A DNA stretch of 9,073 bases from Alphaproteobacteria bacterium (GCA_004356335.1 SMXP01000041.1:1-9073); one strand, 5' to 3'; positions 1 to 6,616 are shown, counted from the stretch's first letter. Numbers and translations are program-made. The notes: generated from the sequence alone by a model not told the origin.

Positions 1-60
1 GTGGCTTGCGGGCTGGTCAATCTCTACATGGCCAGGCGCATGCTTTTGCGACCGGCATAG
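1..60 (+). CDS. Possible 3' end of an unidentified gene
   Basis: Frame 1 is open from the window edge to a TAG at 58-60 and reads as 19 residues ending in LYMARRMLLRPA, a hydrophobic and basic tail that could close a membrane protein. The stretch is GC-richer than the AT-rich sequence that follows, which fits coding DNA ending near position 60. It is too short to assign a family, and the other two forward frames are also open here, so this remains a guess. Confidence 0.25.
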   Translation: MACGLVNLYMARRMLLRPA

Positions 61-129
61 GGACAGTTGCGTCTACTCGATGCCGAACATGTAATATAGC
101 ACGCGATGGTGACCTGAAAACACCGATCA

Positions 130-142
130 GTGCCATTGGCAC
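130..142. promoter_or_regulatory. 13-bp perfect dyad, possible operator
   Basis: The sequence GTGCCA-T-TGGCAC is a perfect inverted repeat with 6-bp arms. It lies about 160 bases before the methyltransferase start in non-coding DNA. TGGCAC resembles a sigma-54 -24 element, but in neither direction is there a GC twelve bases further on, so I read it as a possible protein-binding dyad only. Confidence 0.25.
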
Positions 143-176
143 CACAACCTGTCCAATAATTGAGACGTCATAACGG

Positions 177-200
177 ATTAACGTATCAATACGAATTAAT
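177..200. promoter_or_regulatory. Imperfect 24-bp palindrome upstream of the methyltransferase
   Basis: Arms ATTAACGTAT (177-186) and ATACGAATTAAT (189-200) pair around a CA centre, with a 2-base bulge in the right arm. The inner CGTAT/ATACG part is perfect. It is about 100 bases before the methyltransferase ATG, a usual place for a regulator site. A second short inverted repeat, GCTCG-N5-CGAGC, follows at 223-237. I cannot assign a regulator. Confidence 0.35.
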
Positions 201-302
201 CAGACTTTCCCTAGCCAAATACGCTCGAGAAACGAGCATTGAATCGGAATCAAACTAAGCCTACGGCATGGATTTTCCCCACTGCAAAAAGGAAATGGCC
301 TT

Positions 303-935
303 ATGGGATGGTATCAAAGAAACATTTTTCCAATACTTATCGATCGTGGCATGCGCAATCCGGTCATGACCGAGTACAGACCCAAAATCGTGCCCCAAGC
401 ATCTAAAACGGTTTTGGAAATCGGAATTGGTTCCGGTCTTAATATCCCGCATTATAGCAATATCGATCGTCTCTATGGTCTTGAACCGTCAAAGGAACTG
501 CTTAAAAAGGCGGCACATATGGTCCAGTCGGCCGCTTTCCCGGTGGATCTCTTAGAGGCTCCGGCTGAGGATATTCCGCTTGAAGATCATAGCGTTGACA
601 CTGTGTTGAGTTCCTGGACACTTTGCTCAATCCCGGAAATAAAAGCAGCCCTGAAAGAAATGCATCGCGTGCTAAAGCCCCAAGGCCATTTCATTTTCAT
701 TGAACACGGGCAAGCTCCTGATAGTCAGACAAGAGGATGGCAAGATCGGCTTGCTCCCATATTCCGTACATTAGCGGGATGTAATCTGAACAGAAAGATA
801 GACGACTTGATCGTCGATGCCGGTTTCCAAATTGAGACCCTTGAAACGCGCTATTTAAAGGGGCCTAAATTTCTTTCCTATCACTTCATTGGCCGGGCTC
901 AACCTAACGATTCATCGTTTTTTGCGGCATCCTAA
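303..935 (+). CDS. Class I SAM-dependent methyltransferase (Methyltransf_11 type)
   Basis: A predicted cytoplasmic or membrane-associated methyltransferase of 210 residues, near the usual length for the stand-alone Methyltransf_11 fold. The SAM-binding motif I is VLEIGIGSG at about residues 38-46, followed by an acidic residue ending strand 2 (E61 in GLEPS) and the motif EDIPLEDHSVDTVLSSWTLC at about 90-109. A strand-helix segment HRVLKPQGHFIFIEHG then completes the Rossmann core. The N-terminal MGWYQRNIFPILIDRGM helix is typical of a bacterial group related to METTL7-like enzymes. The ATG at 303 is preceded by AAGGA at 289-293, nine bases away. The acceptor is unknown; lipids, quinone-like molecules or thiols are all methylated by relatives. 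A truncated universal stress protein start follows 19 bases after the stop, suggesting the two were once cotranscribed. Confidence 0.85.
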   Translation: MGWYQRNIFPILIDRGMRNPVMTEYRPKIVPQASKTVLEIGIGSGLNIPHYSNIDRLYGLEPSKELLKKAAHMVQSAAFPVDLLEAPAEDIPLEDHSVDTVLSSWTLCSIPEIKAALKEMHRVLKPQGHFIFIEHGQAPDSQTRGWQDRLAPIFRTLAGCNLNRKIDDLIVDAGFQIETLETRYLKGPKFLSYHFIGRAQPNDSSFFAAS

Positions 936-954
936 CGACTGAAGGGGCAAGAAT

Positions 955-1023
955 ATGATCGAGCAAAATAAGATTGTCTTTTCGACCGACTTTTCCGATG
1001 CCTCCCTGGCTGCCTTGTCATAG
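955..1023 (+). pseudogene. Universal stress protein, truncated after 22 codons
   Basis: An ATG at 955 with a good Shine-Dalgarno (AAGGGG, 942-947, seven bases away) opens a reading frame of only 22 codons ending in TAG at 1021-1023. The peptide contains KIVFSTDFSDASLAAL, which matches the first beta strand and helix start of UspA-domain proteins (consensus like KILVATDFSDAS.AAL). A normal Usp domain has about 140 residues, so nearly all of it is missing. I see no continuation in any frame before the convergent gene ends at 1070. Identification rests on the N-terminal motif alone, but the motif is characteristic and sits exactly where a Usp start would be, right behind a ribosome binding site. 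The rest was probably lost by deletion or recombination at about 1020-1030. Confidence 0.65.
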
Positions 1024-1051
1024 TCGCCTTGATTGCGCTTAAAGTGAATCA

Positions 1052-1061
1052 GAACATGTTC
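1052..1061. repeat. 10-bp perfect palindrome GAACATGTTC between convergent genes
   Basis: The sequence GAACATGTTC lies between the stress-protein stub and the stop of the convergent chelatase gene. A related AGAACATGAT lies at 6748-6757, at the end of the palindromic intergenic repeat. It may be a remnant of the same element family, left where the Usp gene was cut. No T-run follows on either strand, so it is not an obvious terminator. Confidence 0.3.
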
Positions 1062-1069
1062 CAAAAACG

Positions 1070-2128
1070 TTAGGACAAGTTTTCTTCCACCATGGCCTTG
1101 ATCCAGTCGGCGAAACGCGGGTTTTGTATGAGGCCGGTAGCGTTAAACTTGACGTCGAGTCCCTCCACGTCACGTTGAAGCCGGCCCGTGAGGCTGCCTT
1201 GCGTCATCGAATTGGTAACGACGATGACATCCATTCCTTGATCCCTCGCCTCTTTGATCCAACCACGGATTTTTACCACATTTTCTGCTCTTTCATCGGG
1301 CGGTAAATCGTCTTGCACATTCCAATACTTGACGTCTTTGAATCCACCGCCCTCTTGAATGGCCTTGGCATGAATCGCCATAATTGCAAGATCCAGTTCG
1401 TTTTCTTCCGGAGTCATCGGTCCATGTCCCATAATAAAGACCAGCTCGTTTGCCGGATCGATGCTGAGCTGCTGTGCATGCTCAAGCATGATTTCTCCCA
1501 TGATCGGGTGCGTCGTGGGCGTGGGTCCCCAAATCAGTTCGGCGTTGCTTGTGACCCGCGGCACCGACAAGTACGATGAATCGTCCCGCCGTCCGAATAT
1601 ATATTGCCATTGCCGTTGGAGCGAGTTGGTATCACCGGTTTCCGTGCGCAGCACCAGGATTTTCTTTGCGCCAGCCGCTTCCAAGCTGTCGATCGTCGTT
1701 TGAATGTGTTCGGAGCTCATCATGGCCATGCCAAGACCATAGCCCGTGGGATAATCACTGGAAATGACATCGAACCGATCCATCCATTGCTGATTGCCGT
1801 CGTCAGTATAACCGTGCGCCATCGCGAGCACGCCTACGTCGCCGACAATAGTGGCATCGCTTAACATGCCGCCTAAATTACGCATCCGCGACATACTTTC
1901 GATGATTTGCTCGTCCGTATATTCTTTATAAAGGGGGACTTTGGAGCGCAGCTCGGCAAATTGCTCATCCGTCATCATGTGATCGTTCTGTTGATGTACG
2001 GTGTGATCCTCCTGAGAAATGGCCTGTGGGACGCGTGCAATACCGATCGCGAATATACCTGCCACCAAAACACTTAAAACAACACGTTCCAGCCGAACAG
2101 AAAAAGGATACTCGAATGGTGTCATCAT
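1070..2128 (-). CDS. Exported class II chelatase-like protein (CbiX/SirB superfamily), copy B
   Basis: A 352-residue protein with a signal peptide (basic residues then a hydrophobic run at about 15-32, likely cleavage AIS-Q near residue 39). The mature N-terminus is His-rich (EDHTVHQQNDHM). The domain then shows GVLAMAHGY (His105) and MAMMSSEHIQ (His141), corresponding to the two metal-handling His positions of CbiX/SirB chelatases. A second half-domain begins at ELVFIMGHGP (His235). The start is one of two consecutive ATGs (2128 or 2125), with AAGGA just upstream; a TTG further upstream would extend the ORF but lacks support and would bury the signal peptide. The stop of copy A lies 50 bases upstream, so the two form one transcription unit. 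Sequence similarity to copy A runs the whole length, at roughly half the positions. Substrate unknown: known relatives insert Co or Fe into sirohydrochlorin, usually in the cytoplasm. Confidence 0.75.
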   Translation of the reverse strand: MMTPFEYPFSVRLERVVLSVLVAGIFAIGIARVPQAISQEDHTVHQQNDHMMTDEQFAELRSKVPLYKEYTDEQIIESMSRMRNLGGMLSDATIVGDVGVLAMAHGYTDDGNQQWMDRFDVISSDYPTGYGLGMAMMSSEHIQTTIDSLEAAGAKKILVLRTETGDTNSLQRQWQYIFGRRDDSSYLSVPRVTSNAELIWGPTPTTHPIMGEIMLEHAQQLSIDPANELVFIMGHGPMTPEENELDLAIMAIHAKAIQEGGGFKDVKYWNVQDDLPPDERAENVVKIRGWIKEARDQGMDVIVVTNSMTQGSLTGRLQRDVEGLDVKFNATGLIQNPRFADWIKAMVEENLS

Positions 2129-2178
2129 ATTTTTCCTTTGCGTGTGATTTGTGCCTATCACCTGGCCCTCAATTGCTC

Positions 2179-3240
2179 TCAACTTTGCTTTAGGGCTTCG
2201 TTTACAGCATGCTCGATCCAATCTTGGAACAGAGGATGACGCATCGTGCCAGTCGTGCTGAATTCGTAATCCAACCCCTCGAGATCCCTATTGATTTTGC
2301 GGTGAACACTGCCGGTGGTGAGAAGATTGCTGACAACAAGGACCTGCTTTCCTTCGGCGGCTGCGGTTTCGACCCAATTGCGAAATCTGGTGACGTTTGC
2401 CGCGCGAATAGCACGCGGCGCATCATCTTGAAGCGTAATCACCTTGATGTCGGAAAAATCACTCTTTTGACGCATATGGTCGGCATAGCCTTCAAGGATA
2501 ACCAGCTCCTTTTCGTTCAGGTCAGCATCGGTCGGTCCATGAGACACGACAATCACCAGTTCATTTTCAGGATCCGTGCTCATTTGTTGAACATTATCCA
2601 GCATAATATCGGCAATGATCAGACTATCCGATTGCGGCGGCGCCACCACTAGATTTACATCGGGCGTTACTTTTGGAACATCCAAATAGGCAGAATCATT
2701 TCCACGATCAAATATATAGTCCCATTGCTTCACCAAATTGCTGGTCGGCGTAAAACTCGTATAAATGAGCACAATCGTCTTTGCGCCGGCCGCGACAAGA
2801 TCATCTACCGCGGATTGGATGTGTTCAGATGTCATCATCGCCATACCGTAACCAACGGCGGTCGGGTAGGTCTTTGAAATCGGGATCATTGCTTCCTTGA
2901 ATTGCGTGTCACCGGGCTCGTTGAAGCCATGGGCTAAGGCGAGTATGCCAATGTCACCTTGGACCGTTGCATCGCTGACATAGACGTTATGATTGGGGCC
3001 CATCCGTTCCATACTGTTTATGATATCTTCATCCGTGTACTCTTGGTACAGTGGAATCTTGGAACGAAGGACGGCAAATTCCTCAGCCGTTATTTGGTGC
3101 TGATGCGCTTCATTCTGTGATTGATCTTCTTGCGCAAAAAGAGTGCCGCTAAAGCCCAGTAAAAATGCCGTCGCAATAAGAGTTATAGAAATGGCGGCGG
3201 CGTGTCCTTTAAAGCCGATCTTTTTTGTCGTCAACATCAT
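2179..3240 (-). CDS. Exported class II chelatase-like protein (CbiX/SirB superfamily), copy A
   Basis: First gene of the minus-strand pair, 353 residues. Residues 1-36 form a signal peptide (MMLTTKKIGFKG, hydrophobic run about 14-35, likely cleavage LFA-Q). A His-containing linker (EAHQHQ) precedes a conserved segment LRSKIPLYQEYTDEDI shared with copy B. Chelatase-type motifs are DIGILALAHGF (His104) and MAMMTSEHIQ (His140) in the first half, and ELVIVVSHGP (His234) at the start of the second half, consistent with the two-domain architecture of class II chelatases. GGGAG lies four to five bases before the first of two consecutive ATGs; the second ATG is an alternative. The family assignment comes from motifs and alternating strand-helix pattern, not an alignment. 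Desulfovibrio CbiK-P is a known periplasmic chelatase, so export has precedent. A non-enzymatic metal or tetrapyrrole-binding role is equally possible. Confidence 0.75.
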   Translation of the reverse strand: MMLTTKKIGFKGHAAAISITLIATAFLLGFSGTLFAQEDQSQNEAHQHQITAEEFAVLRSKIPLYQEYTDEDIINSMERMGPNHNVYVSDATVQGDIGILALAHGFNEPGDTQFKEAMIPISKTYPTAVGYGMAMMTSEHIQSAVDDLVAAGAKTIVLIYTSFTPTSNLVKQWDYIFDRGNDSAYLDVPKVTPDVNLVVAPPQSDSLIIADIMLDNVQQMSTDPENELVIVVSHGPTDADLNEKELVILEGYADHMRQKSDFSDIKVITLQDDAPRAIRAANVTRFRNWVETAAAEGKQVLVVSNLLTTGSVHRKINRDLEGLDYEFSTTGTMRHPLFQDWIEHAVNEALKQS

Positions 3241-3577
3241 TGTTCTCCCTCAATTTCGGTAGATATACCCCAATAATCCCCTTGGCCGTAAGCAATCTTG
3301 ATCCGCTTGCATCCAAAGCGTTCTCGTCTCGCCGTTTCCGGCCGTCGTCTCAAACATCCTATGGCAAGATTGAGCCAATAACACCGACGGCGCCAGAGAT
3401 ATAACAAGAGCAAGGCATATTAGAGACAAGCTGCTTCATGCGGTCATCATAAAACACCGGGCGTGTCGCGTAAACAGGATATGACTTCCCTGGAATCGGC
3501 ACGTCAACACCAGGAACCAAGGGCCTGTTGTGTTATTATGACTCAACCTTGGCGTTAATGAAGGCATTGATCTCGAC
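3241..3577. other. Intergenic region upstream of the chelatase pair
   Basis: These roughly 340 bases hold no credible gene. They should contain the promoter of the minus-strand chelatase pair. The best sigma-70-like candidate on the minus strand is TTGACG (3507-3502), 17 bases, then TCATAT (3484-3479), a weak match that would leave a long leader of about 230 bases before the ATG at 3240. I found no FNR-type TTGAT-N4-ATCAA site and no riboswitch I recognise. Confidence 0.3.
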
Positions 3578-3596
3578 AAAATCGGCTTATGCCGAT
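3578..3596 (-). terminator. Hairpin overlapping the amt stop codon, possible terminator
   Basis: On the minus strand ATCGGC, loop ATAA and GCCGAT form a 6-bp perfect stem, followed by TTT then G. The loop contains the TAA stop of the shortened ammonium transporter (3589-3587). The T-run is short, so termination would be weak, but position and orientation suit the end of this transcript before the chelatase pair. Confidence 0.4.
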
Positions 3597-4192
3597 CCGA
3601 ATTCCGGATAGGCTTCGAGCCCCAGCTCCGCGGCGTCGAGGCCGGCTTCTTCCTCTTCGGCATCGACGCGGATGCCGACAGTCGTCTTGATGATGAACCA
3701 CACGGCGCCGCTAACGAGAAAGACGAACACACCCACGGAGATCACGCCGATGAGCTGGGAGACAAAATTGCCGCTGCTGAAGATGCCGACGGCAAGCGTG
3801 CCCCAAATGCTCGCCACCAAGTGCACGGGGATGGCGCCCACCACATCGTCTATTTTGAGTTTGTCGAGCAGGGGAACCGCGAATACGGCAAGCGCGGCGC
3901 CGATGGCGCCAACCACAATTGCCACAAGGTGGTTTTGCAGATCGGGTCCGGCGGTGATGGCGACCAGACCGGCCAGCGCGCCGTTCAGGCACATGGTGAG
4001 GTCCATTTTGCCGTAGAGCGCTTGGGTCAAAGCCATGGCGGTGACCACGCCGGTATTGCCGAAATTGTCGGGCGAATAAAAAACCCCGGCCGACAACTCA
4101 CCGGGCACATTAAAACCGTCTTGTGCCATGCCCATGGACGGCATGAAGGCAGCCGACAACCCGTATATGAATAGAAGTAATTTGTTCTTCAT
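3587..4192 (-). pseudogene. amt: Half-size ammonium transporter: signal peptide joined to C-terminal half of Amt
   Basis: Uninterrupted ORF of 201 residues, whereas Amt/AmtB proteins have about 400-450. Residues 1-24 form a signal peptide like those before many proteobacterial Amt proteins. It runs almost directly into GFNVPGELSA, resembling the GFN-P-GS motif that lies mid-protein in Amt, then GVVTAMALTQALYGKMDLT, KLKIDDVVGAIPVHLVASIWGT and the typical tail EEEEAGLDAAELGLEAYPEFG. About four to five hydrophobic segments remain (about 44-60, 67-82, 87-108, 119-138, 143-170). The pore His of the second half is present (His124, equivalent to E. coli AmtB His318); its partner His168 and the first five or so helices are absent. 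AGGAGGGG precedes the ATG. It is probably a pseudogene made by an in-frame internal deletion of over 200 codons, but the frame, start and promoter are intact, so a product is likely made. No glnK adjoins it. Confidence 0.8.
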
Positions 4193-4252
4193 AACCCCTC
4201 CTGCCCGACCACTATTGAGACGACGATGAGAAGTTCACCGTCGCCAACACAA

Positions 4253-4269
4253 TTGCAGGAAGGAGGCCA
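4253..4269 (-). promoter_or_regulatory. Sigma-54 promoter candidate for the shortened amt
   Basis: Read on the minus strand, TGGCCTCCTTCCTGCAA has the invariant GG (4268-4267) and GC (4256-4255) separated by exactly ten bases, the spacing required by sigma-54, with TGGC and TGCA around them. Transcription would begin near 4243, giving a leader of about 50 bases before the ATG at 4192. The -24 side lacks the usual CACG after TGG. Nitrogen-regulated amt genes are commonly sigma-54 dependent, which supports the call. Confidence 0.6.
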
Positions 4270-4377
4270 GATGTTTCCGGCGGCGTTTTTTGGAGATAAA
4301 AATTAAATGAGTGATTTCAACAAGTTATGGCGAAATATAACGACGACCTAGTGCCATTCAGCGCATCAAAAATACCC

Positions 4378-4394
4378 TGCACAATCGCGCATCA
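4378..4394. promoter_or_regulatory. Weak second NtrC-type site
   Basis: TGCACAATCGCGCATCA keeps one full half-site (TGCAC) but a degenerate other half. It starts 31 bases from the strong dyad at 4409, close to three helical turns and to the 32-bp spacing of the paired NtrC sites at E. coli glnA. Weak alone; the spacing is what makes it notable. Confidence 0.35.
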
Positions 4395-4408
4395 TTTGAG
4401 TGATTAGA

Positions 4409-4425
4409 TGCACAAAAAATGTGCA
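4409..4425. promoter_or_regulatory. NtrC-type enhancer dyad
   Basis: TGCACAAAAAATGTGCA is a 17-bp dyad of the form TGCAC-N7-GTGCA, matching the length and half-sites of the NtrC consensus (TGCACCANNNTGGTGCA). It lies about 150 bases upstream of the sigma-54 candidate at 4253-4269, a usual enhancer distance, and the downstream gene is an ammonium transporter. Matching is by eye; no footprint or matrix score is implied. Confidence 0.6.
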
Positions 4426-4723
4426 AAACATTTGTTGCAAAATCCGCCATGACCTTGACTTCCGGATCTTGAGAAGGAGGGCAGGTCAGCCATCCGGTCA
4501 GATATGGATAGCGGTTTCGCGATTGCGCATGTTCGTTTACAATTAGCCCGATTTTCGATGCTATTGGGGGATAGTGACAGTATGACTCTAGCAAATTTAG
4601 TTCGTGCGAGATGGTTGATATGAGGGGGAAGGTAACCTTCCCTCCGTTCTGGTGGCCTATCTATGTGCTGCAACATGATTGTACGAGCCCTCCGGGTGTT
4701 GCCGGCAAACGTGCATAAGAAAG
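4426..4723. other. Intergenic region upstream of phoD
   Basis: No convincing gene is present; the reading frames crossing this stretch have no recognisable protein motifs. A weak sigma-70-like pair on the plus strand is TTTACA (4536-4541), 17 bases, TGCTAT (4559-4564). GGTCAG occurs twice (4484 and 4496), 12 bp apart. I did not find a Pho box with the standard 11-bp repeat spacing. A perfect dyad at 4626-4642 is listed separately. Confidence 0.3.
4626..4642. promoter_or_regulatory. 17-bp perfect dyad upstream of phoD, candidate operator
   Basis: GGGAAGGT-A-ACCTTCCC is a perfect inverted repeat with 8-bp arms and a single central base, so it cannot form a good RNA hairpin and looks like a binding site for a dimeric regulator. 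It lies about 85 bases before the phoD start. The regulator is unknown. Confidence 0.4.
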
Positions 4724-4729
4724 ATGTCC

Positions 4730-6616
4730 ATGAAATTGTCTCATTTAACAAGACGACAAACATTAACCGCATTGCTTGCCGGCAGCGGAACGTCAATCCT
4801 GGGGTGCGCGGAACCTTTCATTGAAGAGCCCACCGACGCCACCTTCTTACACGGTGTCGCCAGCGGCGATCCGAGGATAGATGCGGTCATCCTCTGGACT
4901 CGAGTGACAACAAACGCGCGGACCGAGGTACCTGTCCATTGGGCTATCGCCCAGGATCCCGAATTTTCAAAAGTAGTTCGGTTTGGCAAAACTCAAACCT
5001 CCGCTTCGGCTGATTTCACCGTAAAGATCGACGTTCAAGAGCTTAAGCGGGGCGAAATCTATTATTACCGATTTAAAGTCGGGGATAAATATTCACCTGT
5101 CGGGCGCACCAAAACGTTACCCTCATCCGACGTGGAGAAAATATCTTTAGCAATTGTCTCTTGTTCTCATTATGCCTTCGGGTATTTCAACGTGTATAGA
5201 GAATTAACCCGTCATAATGACCTTGATGCCGTCATTCATCTTGGCGATTACATTTACGAAGCCGGTGCTGAAGGATATGGCGGAGAGATAGGTAAGACAC
5301 TGGGGCGCCAGCATCAACCGGCAAACGAACTTTTGACTCTTCAAGATTACCGCCAGCGATTTGCGCAATATCGCACGGATCCTGACTTGCAAGCCGCGCA
5401 TGCGAGCACCCCATTCATCACCATCTGGGACGACCACGAAACGGCGGATAATGCCTGGGCCTCGGGAGCCGTTTATCATGACCCGAAAACCAAGGGCGAT
5501 TGGACCGAGCGGCGCAATGCCGCCTTACAGGCTTATTATGAATGGATGCCGATTAGAGACCCTGAACCGGGACAATTATTCTATCAATTGCATCGAACCT
5601 ACGACTTCGGAACGATTGCTTCGCTGCATATAATTGAATCGCGATTGACAGCGCGATCTCAGCAGGTGAGCTATTCCAAGGACATGGTCTATAAAACGAC
5701 ACCGTTTGATTTTTCGGATCCGAAAAACCCCAAGCCCATAAGGAATGAAGCATATTTAGCTACCCTTCCCGCCGCACTCGTGCGTTATGTCAAAACGCCT
5801 TTCGATATGCGTGGGGATATACCGATACCTATTCTTGACTACGGCCAAATAGAGGCTTTTTCCCTAAACGGATTGCCGGAAGGATTTGACTATTCGCCCG
5901 ATCTCGAGACATTCAGAAGGGATGTTCTGGGTGATGAAAACCGACAAATGCTGGGGGCCAGGCAGGAAGCTTGGCTGGCAAAGGAACTAAGGGACTCACG
6001 AGCAAAAAATATATCCTGGCAAATTTTGGGCAACCAAACGCTGATGGTGCGCATGGACGCCCCCTATCTTGTCGATGCCTTTCCCGAAGAGCTCATTGCC
6101 GATGCAAAAAATAATAACCCTTACGTACGCGACTGGCTCGATGTCACCCGCTACGGGCTACCCATCAATTCCGACTCCTGGGACGGTTATCCGGCAGCAC
6201 GGAAAAGAGTATTCGATATTGCTCGCTCCACGAACGCAAATCTTCTGGTTGTGGCCGGCGACACACATAATTTCTGGGCCAATGAACTTCATGATGAAAC
6301 AGATGGCAAACGCATTGGTGTTGAATTCGGAACCAGTAGTGTCACGTCTATGGGAGGCTATGAATGGTTGGGTGATGCGCCCGAGATATTTTCAATCGCG
6401 GAACAAAAGATGATGGAGAAAAATAAAGCCGTTCGCTTTTTTAACGCCCGGGACCGTGGGTACATTCATTTGGAATTAACAAGCGATAAGGCACATGCCA
6501 ATTTCATCAAGGTCGATACCGTAAGATCTCGGAAATATACGGCCGATCGCCTGAAACGCTTCACCGTGACCATCGATAGTCCGGGCAACATTTCCGCGCC
6601 GGAAGAAGACCGTTAG
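4730..6616 (+). CDS. phoD: PhoD-family alkaline phosphatase/phosphodiesterase, Tat-exported probable lipoprotein
   Basis: An extracytoplasmic metallophosphatase releasing phosphate from mono- or diesters. Numbering from the ATG at 4730 (628 residues): the leader MKLSHLTRRQTLTALLAGSG has twin arginines at 8-9, and ILGC (Cys26) fits a lipobox, so Tat export and lipid anchoring are both likely. The N-terminal PhoD domain starts with FLHGVASGDP and VILWTRV. Metal-site motifs follow in family order: IVSCSHY (Cys145, matching the iron-ligand Cys of Bacillus PhoD), HLGDYIYE (Asp173), WDDHETADN (Asp234, Asp235, His236), GNQTLM and VVAGDTHNFW (Asp511, His513). Length is normal for the family. An ATG at 4724 adds two residues; I prefer 4730 because AAGAAAG lies six bases before it, although that ribosome site is weak. 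Upstream in-frame codons back to a TTG at 4679 look untranslated. It is divergent from the amt remnant. No PstSCAB or PhoR genes are nearby. Confidence 0.9.
   Translation: MKLSHLTRRQTLTALLAGSGTSILGCAEPFIEEPTDATFLHGVASGDPRIDAVILWTRVTTNARTEVPVHWAIAQDPEFSKVVRFGKTQTSASADFTVKIDVQELKRGEIYYYRFKVGDKYSPVGRTKTLPSSDVEKISLAIVSCSHYAFGYFNVYRELTRHNDLDAVIHLGDYIYEAGAEGYGGEIGKTLGRQHQPANELLTLQDYRQRFAQYRTDPDLQAAHASTPFITIWDDHETADNAWASGAVYHDPKTKGDWTERRNAALQAYYEWMPIRDPEPGQLFYQLHRTYDFGTIASLHIIESRLTARSQQVSYSKDMVYKTTPFDFSDPKNPKPIRNEAYLATLPAALVRYVKTPFDMRGDIPIPILDYGQIEAFSLNGLPEGFDYSPDLETFRRDVLGDENRQMLGARQEAWLAKELRDSRAKNISWQILGNQTLMVRMDAPYLVDAFPEELIADAKNNNPYVRDWLDVTRYGLPINSDSWDGYPAARKRVFDIARSTNANLLVVAGDTHNFWANELHDETDGKRIGVEFGTSSVTSMGGYEWLGDAPEIFSIAEQKMMEKNKAVRFFNARDRGYIHLELTSDKAHANFIKVDTVRSRKYTADRLKRFTVTIDSPGNISAPEEDR

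Noticed and set aside
1070..2221. Longer chelatase copy B starting at TTG 2221
   Set aside because: The extension overlaps the end of copy A, lacks a ribosome site, and would place 31 polar residues before the signal peptide.
2209..2652. 147-codon plus-strand frame inside chelatase copy A
   Set aside because: It is antisense to a gene with clear motifs and a signal peptide; its residues reflect the complementary codons.
3436..3732. 98-codon minus-strand frame overlapping the end of the amt remnant
   Set aside because: It is Ser/Arg/Pro-rich, mostly antiparallel in frame to the Amt C-terminus, and has no recognisable motif; the Amt frame explains the DNA.
4484..4501. GGTCAG direct repeat as a Pho box
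   Set aside because: The units are 12 bp apart and match only part of CTGTCAT; the match is too weak to call.
4575..4588. Pho-box-like GTCAT/GTCAC repeats on the minus strand near 4580
   Set aside because: The repeat spacing is 8 bp, not the 11 bp of PhoB sites, and orientation is away from phoD.
4653..4672. Sigma-54-like TGGCC...GTGCTGCAA before phoD on the plus strand
   Set aside because: GG and GC are separated by eleven bases, one too many, and sigma-54 does not tolerate the change well.
4404..4796. 130-codon minus-strand frame across the phoD upstream region
   Set aside because: It overlaps the phoD leader and the NtrC-type sites, and its composition has no protein-like motif or ribosome site.
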